This document shows positions 1-10,300 of a stretch of DNA of 64,000 nucleotides, piece by piece; position 1 is the first letter of the stretch; every line of letters starts with the position of its first letter. The notes under the pieces are model-generated. The model was not told the DNA's origin, did not search any database, and saw nothing but the letters and a program-made list of their open reading frames with translations. This DNA comes from Cafeteria roenbergensis (taxonomy: Eukaryota; Sar; Bigyra; Bicosoecida; Cafeteriaceae): contig VLTN01000030.1 in the NCBI GenBank assembly GCA_008330645.1, positions 361,194 to 425,193 of the forward strand. Reading direction: 5' to 3'. The translations under genes and the position numbers were made by a program.

Positions 1-20
1 CGCTCACTCTGCCATCCCAG

Positions 21-1704
21 GTGCGGGCTTGTGCGGAGTTTCAGCACCTCCTGGACGGCGTCAGGCCCCATTCACGAGTGCTGGTGCTCAGCCGGGTGAT
101 GGTGTCCTCAGCTCTGCCGACGATCGACGGAGAGCCTCTTCGACCGTTGCTGGAGGTGTTCAAGGGTGGGCGACTGCTGTGGTCGAGCAAGCGTCACTTG
201 CCCATCACCCGCGAGGCGGTCGAAGCTGAGGCAACGGCTCACAGGCCGTCCGGGAGCTTCCCGCCCCTGGTCGGCTCTGCCGGATCAGCTGACAGCTCTG
301 CTGCGGCTGGCGTTGAGATGGGACCCGACTCCTTCAAAATGTCCGTTGGACTGCCGGTTCGCGGTGATTTGTTGCTCCGGTGCAGGCACCTGCCCAGCGA
401 AGGGGGCGCCCCCGTGACAGCTTTCCGCGTGTCGGTTCACGTTGGATACATCCCAGGCTTCGTGCTCCGCCTCGGCCGGTCGGGAGTCGACGTCTCGCCC
501 GGAGCGGACGCCTGGTGTGAGCCCTGTTCCGGCCACGCGCCAGCAAACGGCCTCATTGCTGATGCTGGGGCCCGAATCAGAGAGCGGGGTGTGGGGCAGT
601 TGTAGTTGCAGTTGCAGTTGTGATGACTCCACTGAGCTGCTTCCTCTGAAGGAGCAAGGGTGAACCCTGTCCGTTTGATTGTCCATCTCGTTGTTGTCGC
701 TTGCCTGTCACCCGTCCATCGCAGCCCCGGATACTCTCCTCGAGTTGACCTTTGCTGCGGCAGGAGCGGCCTCCCAGCGACTCGCGGATGACGTGGCCAC
801 CACTGGCGGCGCGAGCGTTGGCACGGCGGCAGAGCTGAAGCGTGGTGGCTCTGCCGACAGTGGCACGCTCCGCGCGGCTCTGCTGGCAGAGGAGGACGGA
901 TTTTGGGATAGCTCTGCCAGGAGTCGCTCTTCCAGCTCTGCCGACGCGTCTGGAACGGCACCAGCGGCAATGGTGGTTGAGAGCCACCATCACACCCGCT
1001 TCGGCATCGGCGACGATGATGACGATGACAACGACGACGGCGTTGCGTGTGGCGAAACCGCTGCTGCGGCCTCTCACGTGTCAGGTGCGGGCAGAGCCGG
1101 GCTCCGCTCTGCGCAGGCTGCGACGCGGGGTGCTGCCGCCGCCCTGGCCATCGCGGCCAGCGGCGACGCGTCAGACATCACGTCCGAGTCACGGGCCAGT
1201 CAGCCGCCGGTCACGCAACCGTCCGAAGGCAGCGCCACGGTCCCGGCCGAACCTGCTGCAGCGCCGGTTGCAGCGCCGGTTGCAGCGCCGGTTGCAGCGC
1301 CGGTTGCAGCGCCGGTTGCAGCGCCGGTTGCAGCGCCGGCTTCAGCGCCGGCTTCAGCGCCAGACCCGCCGGCCGATCCCGAGGGCGCTGATGAAGTGAC
1401 CCCTGAAAGCTCTGCTGCAGAGCCATCGGTCGCAGTCGCTTCTGCCGCGAGCAATGCGGGTACGACCGAGGACGCAAGGGGCGACGCTGGAGCCGGCGCG
1501 GCGACTGGCTCTGCCGAGAGTGACCCTGACGCAGACGACGTTGGCATGCCGGACGACGACCTTGATGCGGAGTTTGGTGCGGACTTTGTCCAGCCAGCAG
1601 CTGGGCTCGGCGCATCGGCAGCGTCTGCCGCGACGACGGCGGGGGCAGCAGATGACGGCGATCTCTCAGAGTTTGAGTCCTTCCTTGACGAGATGGGGAG
1701 CTGA
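21..1704 (+). CDS. PTEN/tensin-type C2 domain protein, 3' part (5' end outside window)
   Basis: C-terminal part of a PTEN-like (or tensin/auxilin-like) lipid phosphatase-family protein. Exon 21-516 opens directly after a pyrimidine-rich acceptor ending CCCAG at 20. It encodes a PTEN-type C2 domain: a LRPLLEVFKGG strand, LPVRGDLLLRC, then FRVSVHVGYIPG and LRLGRSGVD. The intron is 517-724 (GTGAGC...ATCGCAG). Splicing at phase 1 gives WSPDTLLELTF, which matches the last C2 strand of PTEN (FSPNF...), so the junction is well supported. Exon 725-1704 then encodes an Ala/Pro-rich acidic tail ending ESFLDEMGS. The tail holds about seven APVA units made by a 12-bp repeat. The phosphatase domain with its CX5R loop must lie left of the window, so catalytic activity cannot be judged. 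C2 domains of this type bind membrane lipid. Confidence 0.7.
1257..1371 (+). repeat. 12-bp minisatellite inside the PTEN-like gene
   Basis: Tandem GCGCCGGTTGCA units (about seven, the last two degenerate to GCGCCGGCTTCA) encode an (APVA)n stretch in the disordered tail. The unit is a multiple of three, so copy-number change keeps the frame. Confidence 0.9.
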
Positions 1705-2014
1705 TTGGCGCGTGACTCGCGGTTGACTGTGGTTGTAGGCTTTCCTGAGTGTGGGCGCAGCGCCGTCAGTCGACCATCACCGGCACATCATTATCAAATC
1801 GCTTTCGAGTCTCATGCCGCGTCCAACGGAACAATCAGTTGGTCGGGCAGAGCTGCGGGTGTCGCCGAGGCGTCACTCGTCGGTCAGCGGGCCACCAATC
1901 CCTCCACCCTGGTGCTGGCCCCATGCGCGGCTGGGCAGCGGCGCTACATTCAGCGCGGCTGGGCAGCGGGGCTGCAGAGCGATGGGGAGTCACGTACGAG
2001 CGTTGAATGCACAG
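1705..2014. other. intergenic, convergent genes
   Basis: About 310 bp between the 3' ends of two convergent genes. No further gene or RNA recognised. Confidence 0.5.
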
Positions 2015-2752
2015 CTATGGTTCGGAGTCAGCCTCCTCATCAGCAGAGCCGTCCGCACGCGACGCCGAATCCGGCCCCCCCTGCCGGTACTGTCGCTGCA
2101 AATCTCGCTTCTCGAGGGAATAGCATGAGCTGAACTGCTGCCAGCGGACCAGGTCGACCTCCCCAGGCTCCAGCGGCTCTGCGCCGTACACCTCCTGGTA
2201 GCAGCGCGGGCTGACGCATTCGTTGACGCAGTTGTCGTCCTCGTGTACGGGAATGCTGCCGCAGACCTGGGAGCGACAATTGCGCCGCCGAGACTGGATG
2301 CCGAGCATGGCGCGCTTGCGCTGCGTGCATCGCGGAGCAAAGGCCGACCAGGACATGGCGACGCGGTGAGGGGAGGGACGTGAGCGGTGCAGGCGCGCAA
2401 GGGTTGGGAGGCGTGCGCGCGAATTGTACGGAGGAAAGCCAGGCCAGCTCTTGCCGGGCTGAAGCAGTGTTGGCAGGTTGGCGCGGCCGCACACGGCGTA
2501 CCCTGCGCCCCCCATTCATGATCGGGGATGTTGAGAGCGCTGAAGGGCACACGCAGCAGGGGGGGCCGCGCTGTCGTTGCACGTCGCGCAGCAAGGCAAC
2601 TGCTCAAGCTGCACCGAGCTCACTGCTGTCACGGACCGTCGGGCAGAGACTGGCCCCAGCTCAGAGAGAAGGGCGATGAACGCTGCCAGAACGGCGACAA
2701 GCCGCAAGGCTGCTCGCCCTGCCATGGGCGGAGTGGAGTCGACGGTTGCCAT
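2015..2752 (-). CDS. small secreted cysteine-containing conserved protein (DUF4787-like)
   Basis: Two exons, 2752-2624 and 2320-2015, joined at phase 0 over a 303-nt intron (GTGAGC...CACGCAG). The product is about 144 residues. The N-terminus has a clear signal peptide (AALRLVAVLAAFIALLSEL then GPVSA). A second Met at 2725 lies immediately before the hydrophobic core and may be the true start. The mature part holds NCVNECVSPRCYQEVYG followed by PLEPGEVDLVRWQQFSSC, a pattern I recall from a small eukaryotic family of unknown function (DUF4787 in Pfam, from memory). It ends in an acidic, Ser/Glu-rich tail. The cysteines suggest disulfides in the secretory pathway. Function unknown; the family assignment is moderately sure. 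Confidence 0.65.
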
Positions 2753-3204
2753 CCGAGGCGACCTGCGGCTCTGCCGGCAGCGTCTCCCTGCGCCACCGAG
2801 ACTGCTGGAGACACCAACTGCTGCGGAAGATGGCCGCACGATCAGGCGTGTGACGGGCAGCTCGCGGATGCTGAGCCTCGGCAACTGGAACGCTGCATTT
2901 AGAGGCTCGTGCGCGCGCTGACGCGTCGGCTCCTTGAGCGGCGGAGCCGATCGTGGCCGACACGAGAGCGTCAGGACAGCAGCAGGCAGCAGGCCGAACC
3001 GCAAGCACGTCCTTGCAAAGCCTGAAGCGTGCGACACTCAAACGCACGCACGGCGACCCTCATTCGCCGCCATGACCACGCTCAAGCGTGAGCGCGCTGC
3101 CTTCGGTTCCCGCCGCCGCGAACAGCAGCTGGCAAAACCAACAGCCAAGGGGAGGGGCCGTCGCCCGAAAACAAACAAATAGCATAGCCTGGTGCGTCAT
3201 CGGG
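2753..3204. other. intergenic, 452 bp
   Basis: Lies upstream of the minus-strand secreted-protein gene and downstream of the next minus-strand gene, so it probably holds the promoter of the former. No motif I can name. Confidence 0.4.
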
Positions 3205-3989
3205 TCAGCTGCGCTGTTGGCCACCCTCTCCGCGCCGGGCCGCCGCCTCTCGGGCGGAGCTCTGGGCGATGGCCGCGGCAGACGCCGCAGCCCAATCGTC
3301 GGTGGATGGAGGTGGCTTGGCAGCCGCATGTGGGCTAGCCGCGTGAGGGCGGGCGGGGTCGCTGAGCGCTCTGCCAAGCGGCGAGTTCGCGCTGACGGTG
3401 CGAGAGGTGCCGCCGGACATCCAGTCAGCCACGGAGTACAGCCCCAGCCCGACCACGGTGAAGCCCACCCCGATCATGAAGTACTGCGGCGTAGAGAGCA
3501 AGGAGGCGGTGGGGGCGGGTGCGTTCGGCCGCGGCCTTGAGCTGCAGGCATCTCGGTACGCTACTCCCCGAACATCTGCGTGTGGGCAGTTGTCCACCGG
3601 CTGCCCATCCAGCAGCCGCGGGCGCGATGCCCCCCACGCACCGCGCAGGTGGCAGGGTGTGCCAGCTCGCCCGAGTCTGGTCGCGGGGTGCCTGGGTGCG
3701 CAACTCCTACGGCGTGTTGTGCGGCGATTGCCGCGGGCTCCTGGCGAACACCAGCGCTCACGGAGATCAAAACGTTTCCCAGTCCGGGGTTGGGCTGCCC
3801 GTTGATATCCCGCGCCCAGACCCGGGGAGGCGGCACATCCTGGGGGGTGCTCTGCGGGGTGATATGGCTGCCGGGCTTGCCGTCGGGTCCGGCCTCGGCC
3901 GCAAAGCCCCGCCTGGAGCGCGGACCGGCAGACACGCGTGCTCGGAACGCCGACCGGAGAGCGGGCACCGCCGTGGCCCTGCGGAGCAT
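3205..3989 (-). CDS. predicted mitochondrial single-span membrane protein
   Basis: Exons 3989-3762 and 3483-3205 join at phase 0 across a 278-nt intron (GTGAGC...GCCGCAG), giving about 168 residues. The start MLRRATAVPALRSAFRARV with a following RRGFAAEAG looks like a mitochondrial presequence with a cleavage site. After the intron comes one membrane segment, FMIGVGFTVVGLGLYSVADW (about residues 78-97). A low-complexity Ala/Pro tail follows, ending in basic and Gln residues. The proline-rich stretch before the membrane span and the overall size recall small accessory subunits of respiratory complexes, but I cannot assign a family. An upstream in-frame Met (MHILRFW...) exists; I prefer 3989 because the presequence starts there. 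Confidence 0.6.
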
Positions 3990-4405
3990 CGAGGCTATCG
4001 GCGAGTTGGCTCGACTGGGCCAGAACCGGAGAATGTGCATTGGTCGTGCTTGGCGCAAGGGGGAAGGCGCCGACTACGCAGCATTGCATAGTTTGTTCGG
4101 CGTTCGATGGCTCTGCCGCCGAATTGTCCCGTTTCTGCAGCAGTCGCAATCACGACGCGCTTGAAGCACCCCCCCCCCCCCCCTTCCGTGGAGGGGGTCT
4201 GGCGAGGCCGCTCTGCAAACACCACATCCCCAGTCTCGGCTCCAATCGCCGTCCCCCCTCGAGAGCGGCAATGAATGCGCTCCCGAGAGGTGCGTCGTCA
4301 GAAGCAGCCGTGCGCGAGCGGCGCGCCGCTCGGCATGACAACGCCCGCCACCCGCCGCGCAGCCGTCAAGGCATAGGCCGGCCGGCGAAGGCGCTGCCGC
4401 CGCCA
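3990..4405. other. intergenic with a C-homopolymer
   Basis: About 415 bp upstream of the mitochondrial-protein gene. It contains an uninterrupted run of about 16 C near 4169. Nothing else recognised. Confidence 0.5.
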
Positions 4406-5374
4406 TCACCGCTCGTCCTCGGCCAGGGGCGGCATCCTCCCCGCCCCCTGGGCGGCTGCCCGCCTCAGCGCATCAGCGATCGCGGCGCCACCGCCGCCGG
4501 ACGAAGCCTCGTCAGCCCCGGGTGCACCCGCCCGCGAGCTGGCGCCGGTGCCATGCTTGTCCGCCATCGCGCGCTCGTACTCGCTGCTGGGGGGCCCCGC
4601 CGACGGGTCCCGGGCCCTCGCCTCTCCGAGGCCCGACTCGTGATAGAGCCGGCGCTGCAGAGCCCGCCAGCGCCGCAGCTCCTCGGGAGACAGGTCCTCC
4701 TCCCGACGACCCATCCCAGCCACGGCCTCCACGCCCAGCAGCGGGGGACCCGCGGGGTCGAGCACTTTCCCGAGCCAGTGCGAAACCGCTCCTGCAAGCG
4801 CGAGCAAGCCCGTCTGCGGAGTCGCGAGCGGCGGGGGTGCAGGGGCAGCGGCGTCGCGAGGGTCTGGCCGAGGCCAGGGGCGGCAGGTGCTCGCCGGCGG
4901 GCGTGCGGGGAAGCGGAAGCAGCAAGCAGGTGAGTTGGGGCAGTGACTATGGCTCACAAATGCGGCCAGAGTCCACACGTCGAGTCGCTTCTGCTCCGGC
5001 GTCGGTTCGTCCACGCGCTGCGAGCTCCGGCGCTCCATCAAAGACGGGAGGGTGTACCCCGGGGCGGCAGCTGGCGGGGCTGCGCCACCCTTGTGCGCTG
5101 GAGACGAAGCCGACGCCTGTGACGGCGGTGCAGCACCGCCGCTGGTCGCAGTGGCCGATTCGGCCTTGGCCGCCGAGCCAGCCTTGGCAGGCGCCGGTGC
5201 TGTGGGGACTGTTGCTCGCGAAGTGGCCCTGTGGGATGCGGCCTGGGAAGCCGTGCCGGGCCGGCCAGCAGCAGCGCCGCGCGCTCCTGCGGTCGATTTG
5301 CCGCGAGCAATCACCGCTGCACGGCCACCCCGGCCCAAGGCCTGTGCTCCGCCGCGCCGCAGGGCAGCCAACAT
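4406..5374 (-). CDS. predicted mitochondrial single-span membrane protein, Ala-rich
   Basis: Exons 5374-4958 and 4813-4406 join at phase 0 over a 144-nt intron (GTGAGC...TCCGCAG), about 274 residues. The N-terminus MLAALRRGGAQALGRGGRA has presequence character. An Ala/Pro/Ser-rich linker follows. Splicing then creates a hydrophobic segment, WTLAAF joined to TGLLALAGAVSHWLG (about residues 134-154), which does not exist in the unspliced frame. This supports the intron. The C-terminal half carries LSPEELRRWRALQRRLYHESGL, a charged helix. No family recognised. It is divergent from the Maf gene with about 185 bp between the two starts, probably a shared promoter. Confidence 0.55.
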   Translation of the reverse strand: MLAALRRGGAQALGRGGRAAVIARGKSTAGARGAAAGRPGTASQAASHRATSRATVPTAPAPAKAGSAAKAESATATSGGAAPPSQASASSPAHKGGAAPPAAAPGYTLPSLMERRSSQRVDEPTPEQKRLDVWTLAAFVSHSHCPNSPACCFRFPARPPASTCRPWPRPDPRDAAAPAPPPLATPQTGLLALAGAVSHWLGKVLDPAGPPLLGVEAVAGMGRREEDLSPEELRRWRALQRRLYHESGLGEARARDPSAGPPSSEYERAMADKHGTGASSRAGAPGADEASSGGGGAAIADALRRAAAQGAGRMPPLAEDER

Positions 5375-5559
5375 TCGGTCGTCCCCTTTTTCTCTGCTGC
5401 GCAAGAGGGTCAGGTGTCGCACTGGCGGCTTCAGCAAGCCGCGCGGGAACACGCGAGGCAGAGCCAAGTCGGACCGCGAAATGCAACACACGCAGCCTGC
5501 TCCTCGCCGCGCCACAACGAAGCAGCGACTCCTACCGGGAGCAAACAGAATCTCGAAGC
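5375..5559. promoter_or_regulatory. short divergent intergenic region, likely bidirectional promoter
   Basis: 185 bp separate the start codons of the minus-strand mitochondrial-protein gene and the plus-strand Maf gene. No TATA box is visible. Promoter function is inferred from position only. Confidence 0.4.
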
Positions 5560-6998
5560 ATGGCTGCGCTCATTGCCGACGTGCTCCCGCGCCTGCGGGA
5601 GCTGGACATTGTGCTTGCGTCCACGTCGCCGCGCAGGTGAGAGGCCGACCGCCGCTTGCCGCAGCTCCGCCGCCGCTGTCGCAGCCCGCCTTGCACCCGT
5701 CACTCCGCCCCAATGAGCCACAGCCAACGTGTCTGCACTGTGGCATCCCTTTCGCTGCCGGTATCGGCGCACGGCCCTCAGAACAAGCAACTGTTGCCAG
5801 CGCCGCCCGCAGCGCCGTGGTCGGCCTCTCACCCCGCCCAGCGCCTCCCCTGTCCACAGCCCCCCGGTCCCGACCCCCTCCCGCCTCTCCTGCCTCCTCT
5901 ACACCCCCTGGCACTCGCAGAGCCGAGATCCTCCGAGCCATGGGCCTTCCGTTCACGCAGCGCGCCCCGCCCTTCGAGGAGGCTCTCGAGCACCGCCGCT
6001 TCGCATCGCCGGCCCACTACGTGGCGGCAAACGCGTGGGGCAAGGCGCTCTCCATCCTGGCAGAGCCGGCAGAGCCGGCAGAGCACGGCGAGAAGACAGG
6101 AAGGGGCACCGTCATCGTCGCGTCCGACACGGTGGTGGCTCTGCATCTGGATGACGTGGCCAGCGGGCAAGGCGGCGAGGCGGCTACCGCTGGACCGACA
6201 ACGACAGGGAACTCGGCGGATGCCGCCGCCGCCCCCGCCACAGCTTCCGCCGCTGCCGGTGCCGTTGACGCAGCCCCTGCCGCCACGGCCGCTGCCGGTG
6301 CCGAGGACGCCGCGGCCAGCGCCAGCTGGATGGAAGGGTTTCCTATGTGCGGCTCGGCACGCTCTGCGGAGGCGGGTGGCGGGTCTGATGCTCATCGAGG
6401 TGCGTGGGTGGTGCTTGAGAAGCCTGGCTCTGCCGACAGAGCCGTCGAGATGCTCAAGGCACTTCGCGGGAAGTCGCACTTTGTGTTCACTGCGGTTGCA
6501 GTTGCCTTTCGAGGCCAGGGGAGCGACGGCGCGTCGCTCGCGGAGGAGTCCCTCGCCGCGGCTGCAACCGCTCTGGGTCTCGGTGAACGGCTGCCAGGGT
6601 GGGAGGGTGCCTCGAGCGCCGGCCCTGGGCTCTGCCTGGGGACCACGACCGTGCCTGCGGCTGTGATGGAAGGATCGCCTGCCGCACACACGACCGTTGC
6701 CGCTGCTGGCGGCGCCGGCGGCGGCGGATCCGCTGGCGGCGCCGGCTGCTGTGTTTGCGTGCAGAGCTCGCGCGTGGAGTTTGTGAACTTCTCCGACGCC
6801 GCGGCGGAGGCCTATGCGGCTGGGGGCGAGCCGCTGGACAAGGCGGGCGGATACGCCGTGCAGGGGGCGGGCGGGTCGCTGGTGCGGTCGCTTGAGGGGG
6901 ACTTTCACGCTGTGATGGGGCTGCCGATGGCACTCACGGCCGCGATGCTGCGGCCGGCAGCTGCGCAAGCCGGCGGTCGCGGCTGCGGCGGCGAGTGA
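5560..6998 (+). CDS. Maf/ASMTL-type nucleotide pyrophosphatase
   Basis: Maf-family enzymes hydrolyse non-canonical or modified nucleoside triphosphates to monophosphate plus diphosphate. Exon 1 (5560-5636) reads ...DIVLASTSPRR and exon 2 (5921-6998) continues RAEILRAMGLPF. The intron (GTGAGA...CTCGCAG) splits an Arg codon and rebuilds the LASxSPRRxEIL signature exactly. Further signatures: VIVASDTVV (about residue 92), LEKP with LKALRGKSHFVFTAV (about 189-215), EPLDKAGGYAVQG (about 330) and a final VMGLP. Length is 384 residues against about 200 for most family members. The excess is an Ala/Thr/Gly-rich insertion of about 85 residues (about 100-185) between the SDT and LEKP motifs, plus Gly/Ala loops near 250-300. 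All recognisable signature residues are present, so it is probably active. Confidence 0.9.
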
Positions 6999-7394
6999 GC
7001 GGCCGCGATGCTGCTCGCTACAGCGCATGCAAGCGGGAAACGGAGCCTGCTGAGCGTCGCGCTACATATAAGCCATCGCGCAAGCATTCGGACTCGCACA
7101 CAGCAACTCGCGGTGCGGGGCTGCCGCCAACACTCGGCGCACCGCGGCCCGCCCAGCGCGTGTCCCCCAGCACCGCAGCGCCGCGTCTGAAGCCTTGCGC
7201 TCCCACGGGCAACCCGTCTTTGGAGCGGCAGTCGTCGCGGCTGCGCCTCGGTGCACTTGCTGGCGGCACTGCAATCGGCTCCGAGCGAGCCGACTCCCTC
7301 CCCCCTGCTTGCCTCGCCCACGTGCCCCCCCGCGGCCCCGTATCGACGGATCGGGACTGCAGTCGCCGCATAGCGGCCGTTGGCTGGCTTTAAT
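6999..7394. other. intergenic upstream of the kinesin gene
   Basis: About 400 bp. An ACATATAAGCC element near 7064 is TATA-like but lies some 330 bp before the kinesin ATG. No gene seen. Confidence 0.4.
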
Positions 7395-10300
7395 ATGGCT
7401 GCGGAGGCCGTGCGTGTGGTTGTGCGGGTCCGACCGCTGGCAGCGCCGTTGGCTGCCGGCGCGCAGTCTCCCGTGGTCACTGACAGGCGCAGCCACGCTG
7501 GGCTCCTGGGCGCCTCCCTCCTTCCGTTCGATGGCATCCTCGACGACAGGCCTGACCCGGATCAGGCAGGCGGCGGGCCTGGCCCTGTCGTCAGCACTGC
7601 AGCAGCCGACGGGCACTTGCCTGGGCTCGCCGGCCCGGCCTCGCCCGACCCGCCCCGCTGCCCCCAGGCCGCCACCTACGCCGCAACGGCTGGACCCCTC
7701 GTGCCGCGGTTTGTGGCGGGCGAGTGCTGCGCCTGTATCGCATACGGCGCCACGGGCGGCGGCAAGACTCACTCGCTGCTCGGCGCAGCGGCAGAGCTGG
7801 CCGGCGCAGCCGCGACACAAACGGCAGCACCGTCACCACCACCGTCACCACCAGTCCCGCCGGCAGAGCTGCAAACCCCCTCACCCCCCACCCTGCCGCC
7901 CCGCGCGGCGCCCCTGCCGCCAGAGGCGGGAATCCTTCCAAGGACGCTGGTCGACGTCTTCCGCTTGGTCGATCGCCTGCCACCTGCATGCAGGGCCGAG
8001 ACTGCTGTGCAGTTTGTGGAGGTGGCGGGCAGCGCCGTCATCGACCTGCTGGCAGAGCCGGAGGCGACTCAGCAGCGATGGGGAGCGAGTCCAAGGCCAG
8101 TCAAGCGCAAGTCACCAGCAGGTCTGCGCCTCCAAACTACCGGCTCAGGCATCGTGACGGTTAGGGGGGCCCTCTGGGCTGACGTCGGCGGCGCCGACGA
8201 GGCCCTCCGGACTCTGGCTCGCGGCACGCGAAACCGCCAAACCGGTGAAACCGCTGCGAATCGTGAGTCGAGCCGCACCCACGCCGTCTTCAGCTTGCGG
8301 CTCCGCAGGAAGCTTCGCGAGGGCGAAACCGCAGCCAGTGACCCCCGCACTCCGTCCAAGGCTTCGGCCGGCGCAGGGGACCCGACCCCTCCGTCAGGCC
8401 ACGTTGTTGAGTCGGTGTTTCGTTTCGCCGACCTGGCAGGATCGGAGGGTGTTCGTCGATCGTCGACGTCGGGCGAGCGACTCCGCGAGGGCATCGGGAT
8501 CAACTCCGGGCTCCTCGCCCTCGGCAAGGTGGTGGCAGCGCTGACGCACTCGCGAAGTGGCTCTGCTGGAAGTGGCTCTGCAGGGAATGGTTCTGCCAGG
8601 TCCCACGCGTGTGGTGGTGCGCGCATTCTCGGCACGCCGTCGGATGCCAAGCCTGCCACAAGTGACGTTGCCAGCGGGGACAGCGCGATGACTGGCGGGG
8701 GACTCGCCGGCGACTGCGCGTCGGACACCGCCAGCGGCAAGCCCCCAGTCGCTGCGCAATCTCCAGCAGGTCACGCTCCATCAGAAGCCAGTCTGTCGCC
8801 AATCCAGCGGCGGCTCGCCGCATTCCGCCGTCAGTTGGAGTCGTCCAGGCCAGCGGCCCCCCCCGCGTCGCCCAGCGATGCATCGGCCCGTGTGACTCGC
8901 CCGGTGCCAGGGGCGCCGCCCGCGGCTCTGCAGCAGACGTCGACGCTAGCGGGCGATGGCGTTGCGACGTCGCTTCCGGCCTCCGTCTCCGGCACATCTG
9001 CAGCCGGTCACGGCTCAGTCATTGGGATGTCTCCTCAGCCTCAGCGCTCAGGCATTGCCCCGTCGCCATCACGTGCCAGTCATGTCCCGTACCGCGACTC
9101 GCCACTGACCCGCCTCCTGCGCGACTGCCTCGGGGGAAGAGTGGTCGATGGCAGGCACGTATCCGCCCGGACCGTCATCCTGGCATGCATCTCCCCCGAC
9201 CCTGCCGACGCTGCGGAGGCAGGACCAACACTCCGCTTCGCGTCACGTGCCCGCGGAGTGTTGGTCCCCGTGCTGCGCGCGCAGCCAGTGGCCACGGTGC
9301 CGTCAGCGACGGTTTCGCCGGTCAAGCGCCATAAGAGTCGTTCCGCATCAGACGACCATCATCCACGAGTCTCGCGCGCGTCGGGAGAATCGGAATCTGA
9401 TGCGTCGATCGATATCGGCGACCACGACGATGGAGGCACTGGCCGTGAAACCGCTGCCGCTGGCTCTGCTGCTACAGCTGCCACCACCGTCACGGGGAAG
9501 AAAGCCAGTACAAAACTGACGTCGGCGCGAAACCGCGTGGCGGCCGGTGCTGCCAGCAGAGCCGCGGCGGCTCAGGCGTCGCCCCGACGACGACTACGCA
9601 CCGGCAGAGCTGCTGCAGCAGTGGAAGGATCGCCCGCCGCTTCAAGGTCCATGTACGTTGGTCGATCGCAAGCCGGCTCTGCCGGGGGCACCACTTCGCG
9701 ATCGAGATCCTTCGGCGGCGGACAGACTCGCAGCGCGGGGGCAGAGGCCGGTCACGGCGGCAGAGCCGGCCACGGCGGCAGAGCCGGAAGGGAAGGGCGA
9801 TCGACGCAGGTGAAGGCGTCCGTGCAGAGCCGCGGTCGCCACGAAAGACCCTCCGTGGGGAGCGCGGATGCGGCAGGGGGCGCCGCTGGGACGGGGAGCG
9901 ACCCGCTCGATTTGAGCGACGTGGAGGAAGTGAGCGACTCTGACTCTGAGCGGTTTCGCGAGGAGGCGGAGCGGGCAGCGGTCGCCGTCGCTCAGAACGC
10001 CTTTCTCAAGCAACGGGTGGCAGAGCTCGAGCGCCTCGTTTCGGAAGGATCTCCAGGCAGAGCCAAAGAACCGGAGTCAGGCAAGCAGCGCTCGCCATCC
10101 GACACGAGTCGCGATTCCATCAAGAGCCCATCAGCCGCGGTCATGGTGACGCGTGCGGCGTGGCAAACCCCGCAGCTCTCCCAGCTGGCTCGCGAGGCAG
10201 CGTGGCCCATGCGGTCAGAAGCCAGTCATGAGTCAATCAGGTCCCCATCGTTTGATGCCGTCGGGGCGGCTAGGGGCGCGACGGGTGGGCAAGCCGGTGC

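Noticed and set aside
4814-4957. Intron of the Ala-rich mitochondrial gene read as coding
   Set aside because: The frame is open through it, but splicing at GTGAGC/CCGCAG creates a continuous membrane helix and removes an atypical His/Cys/Pro-rich stretch.
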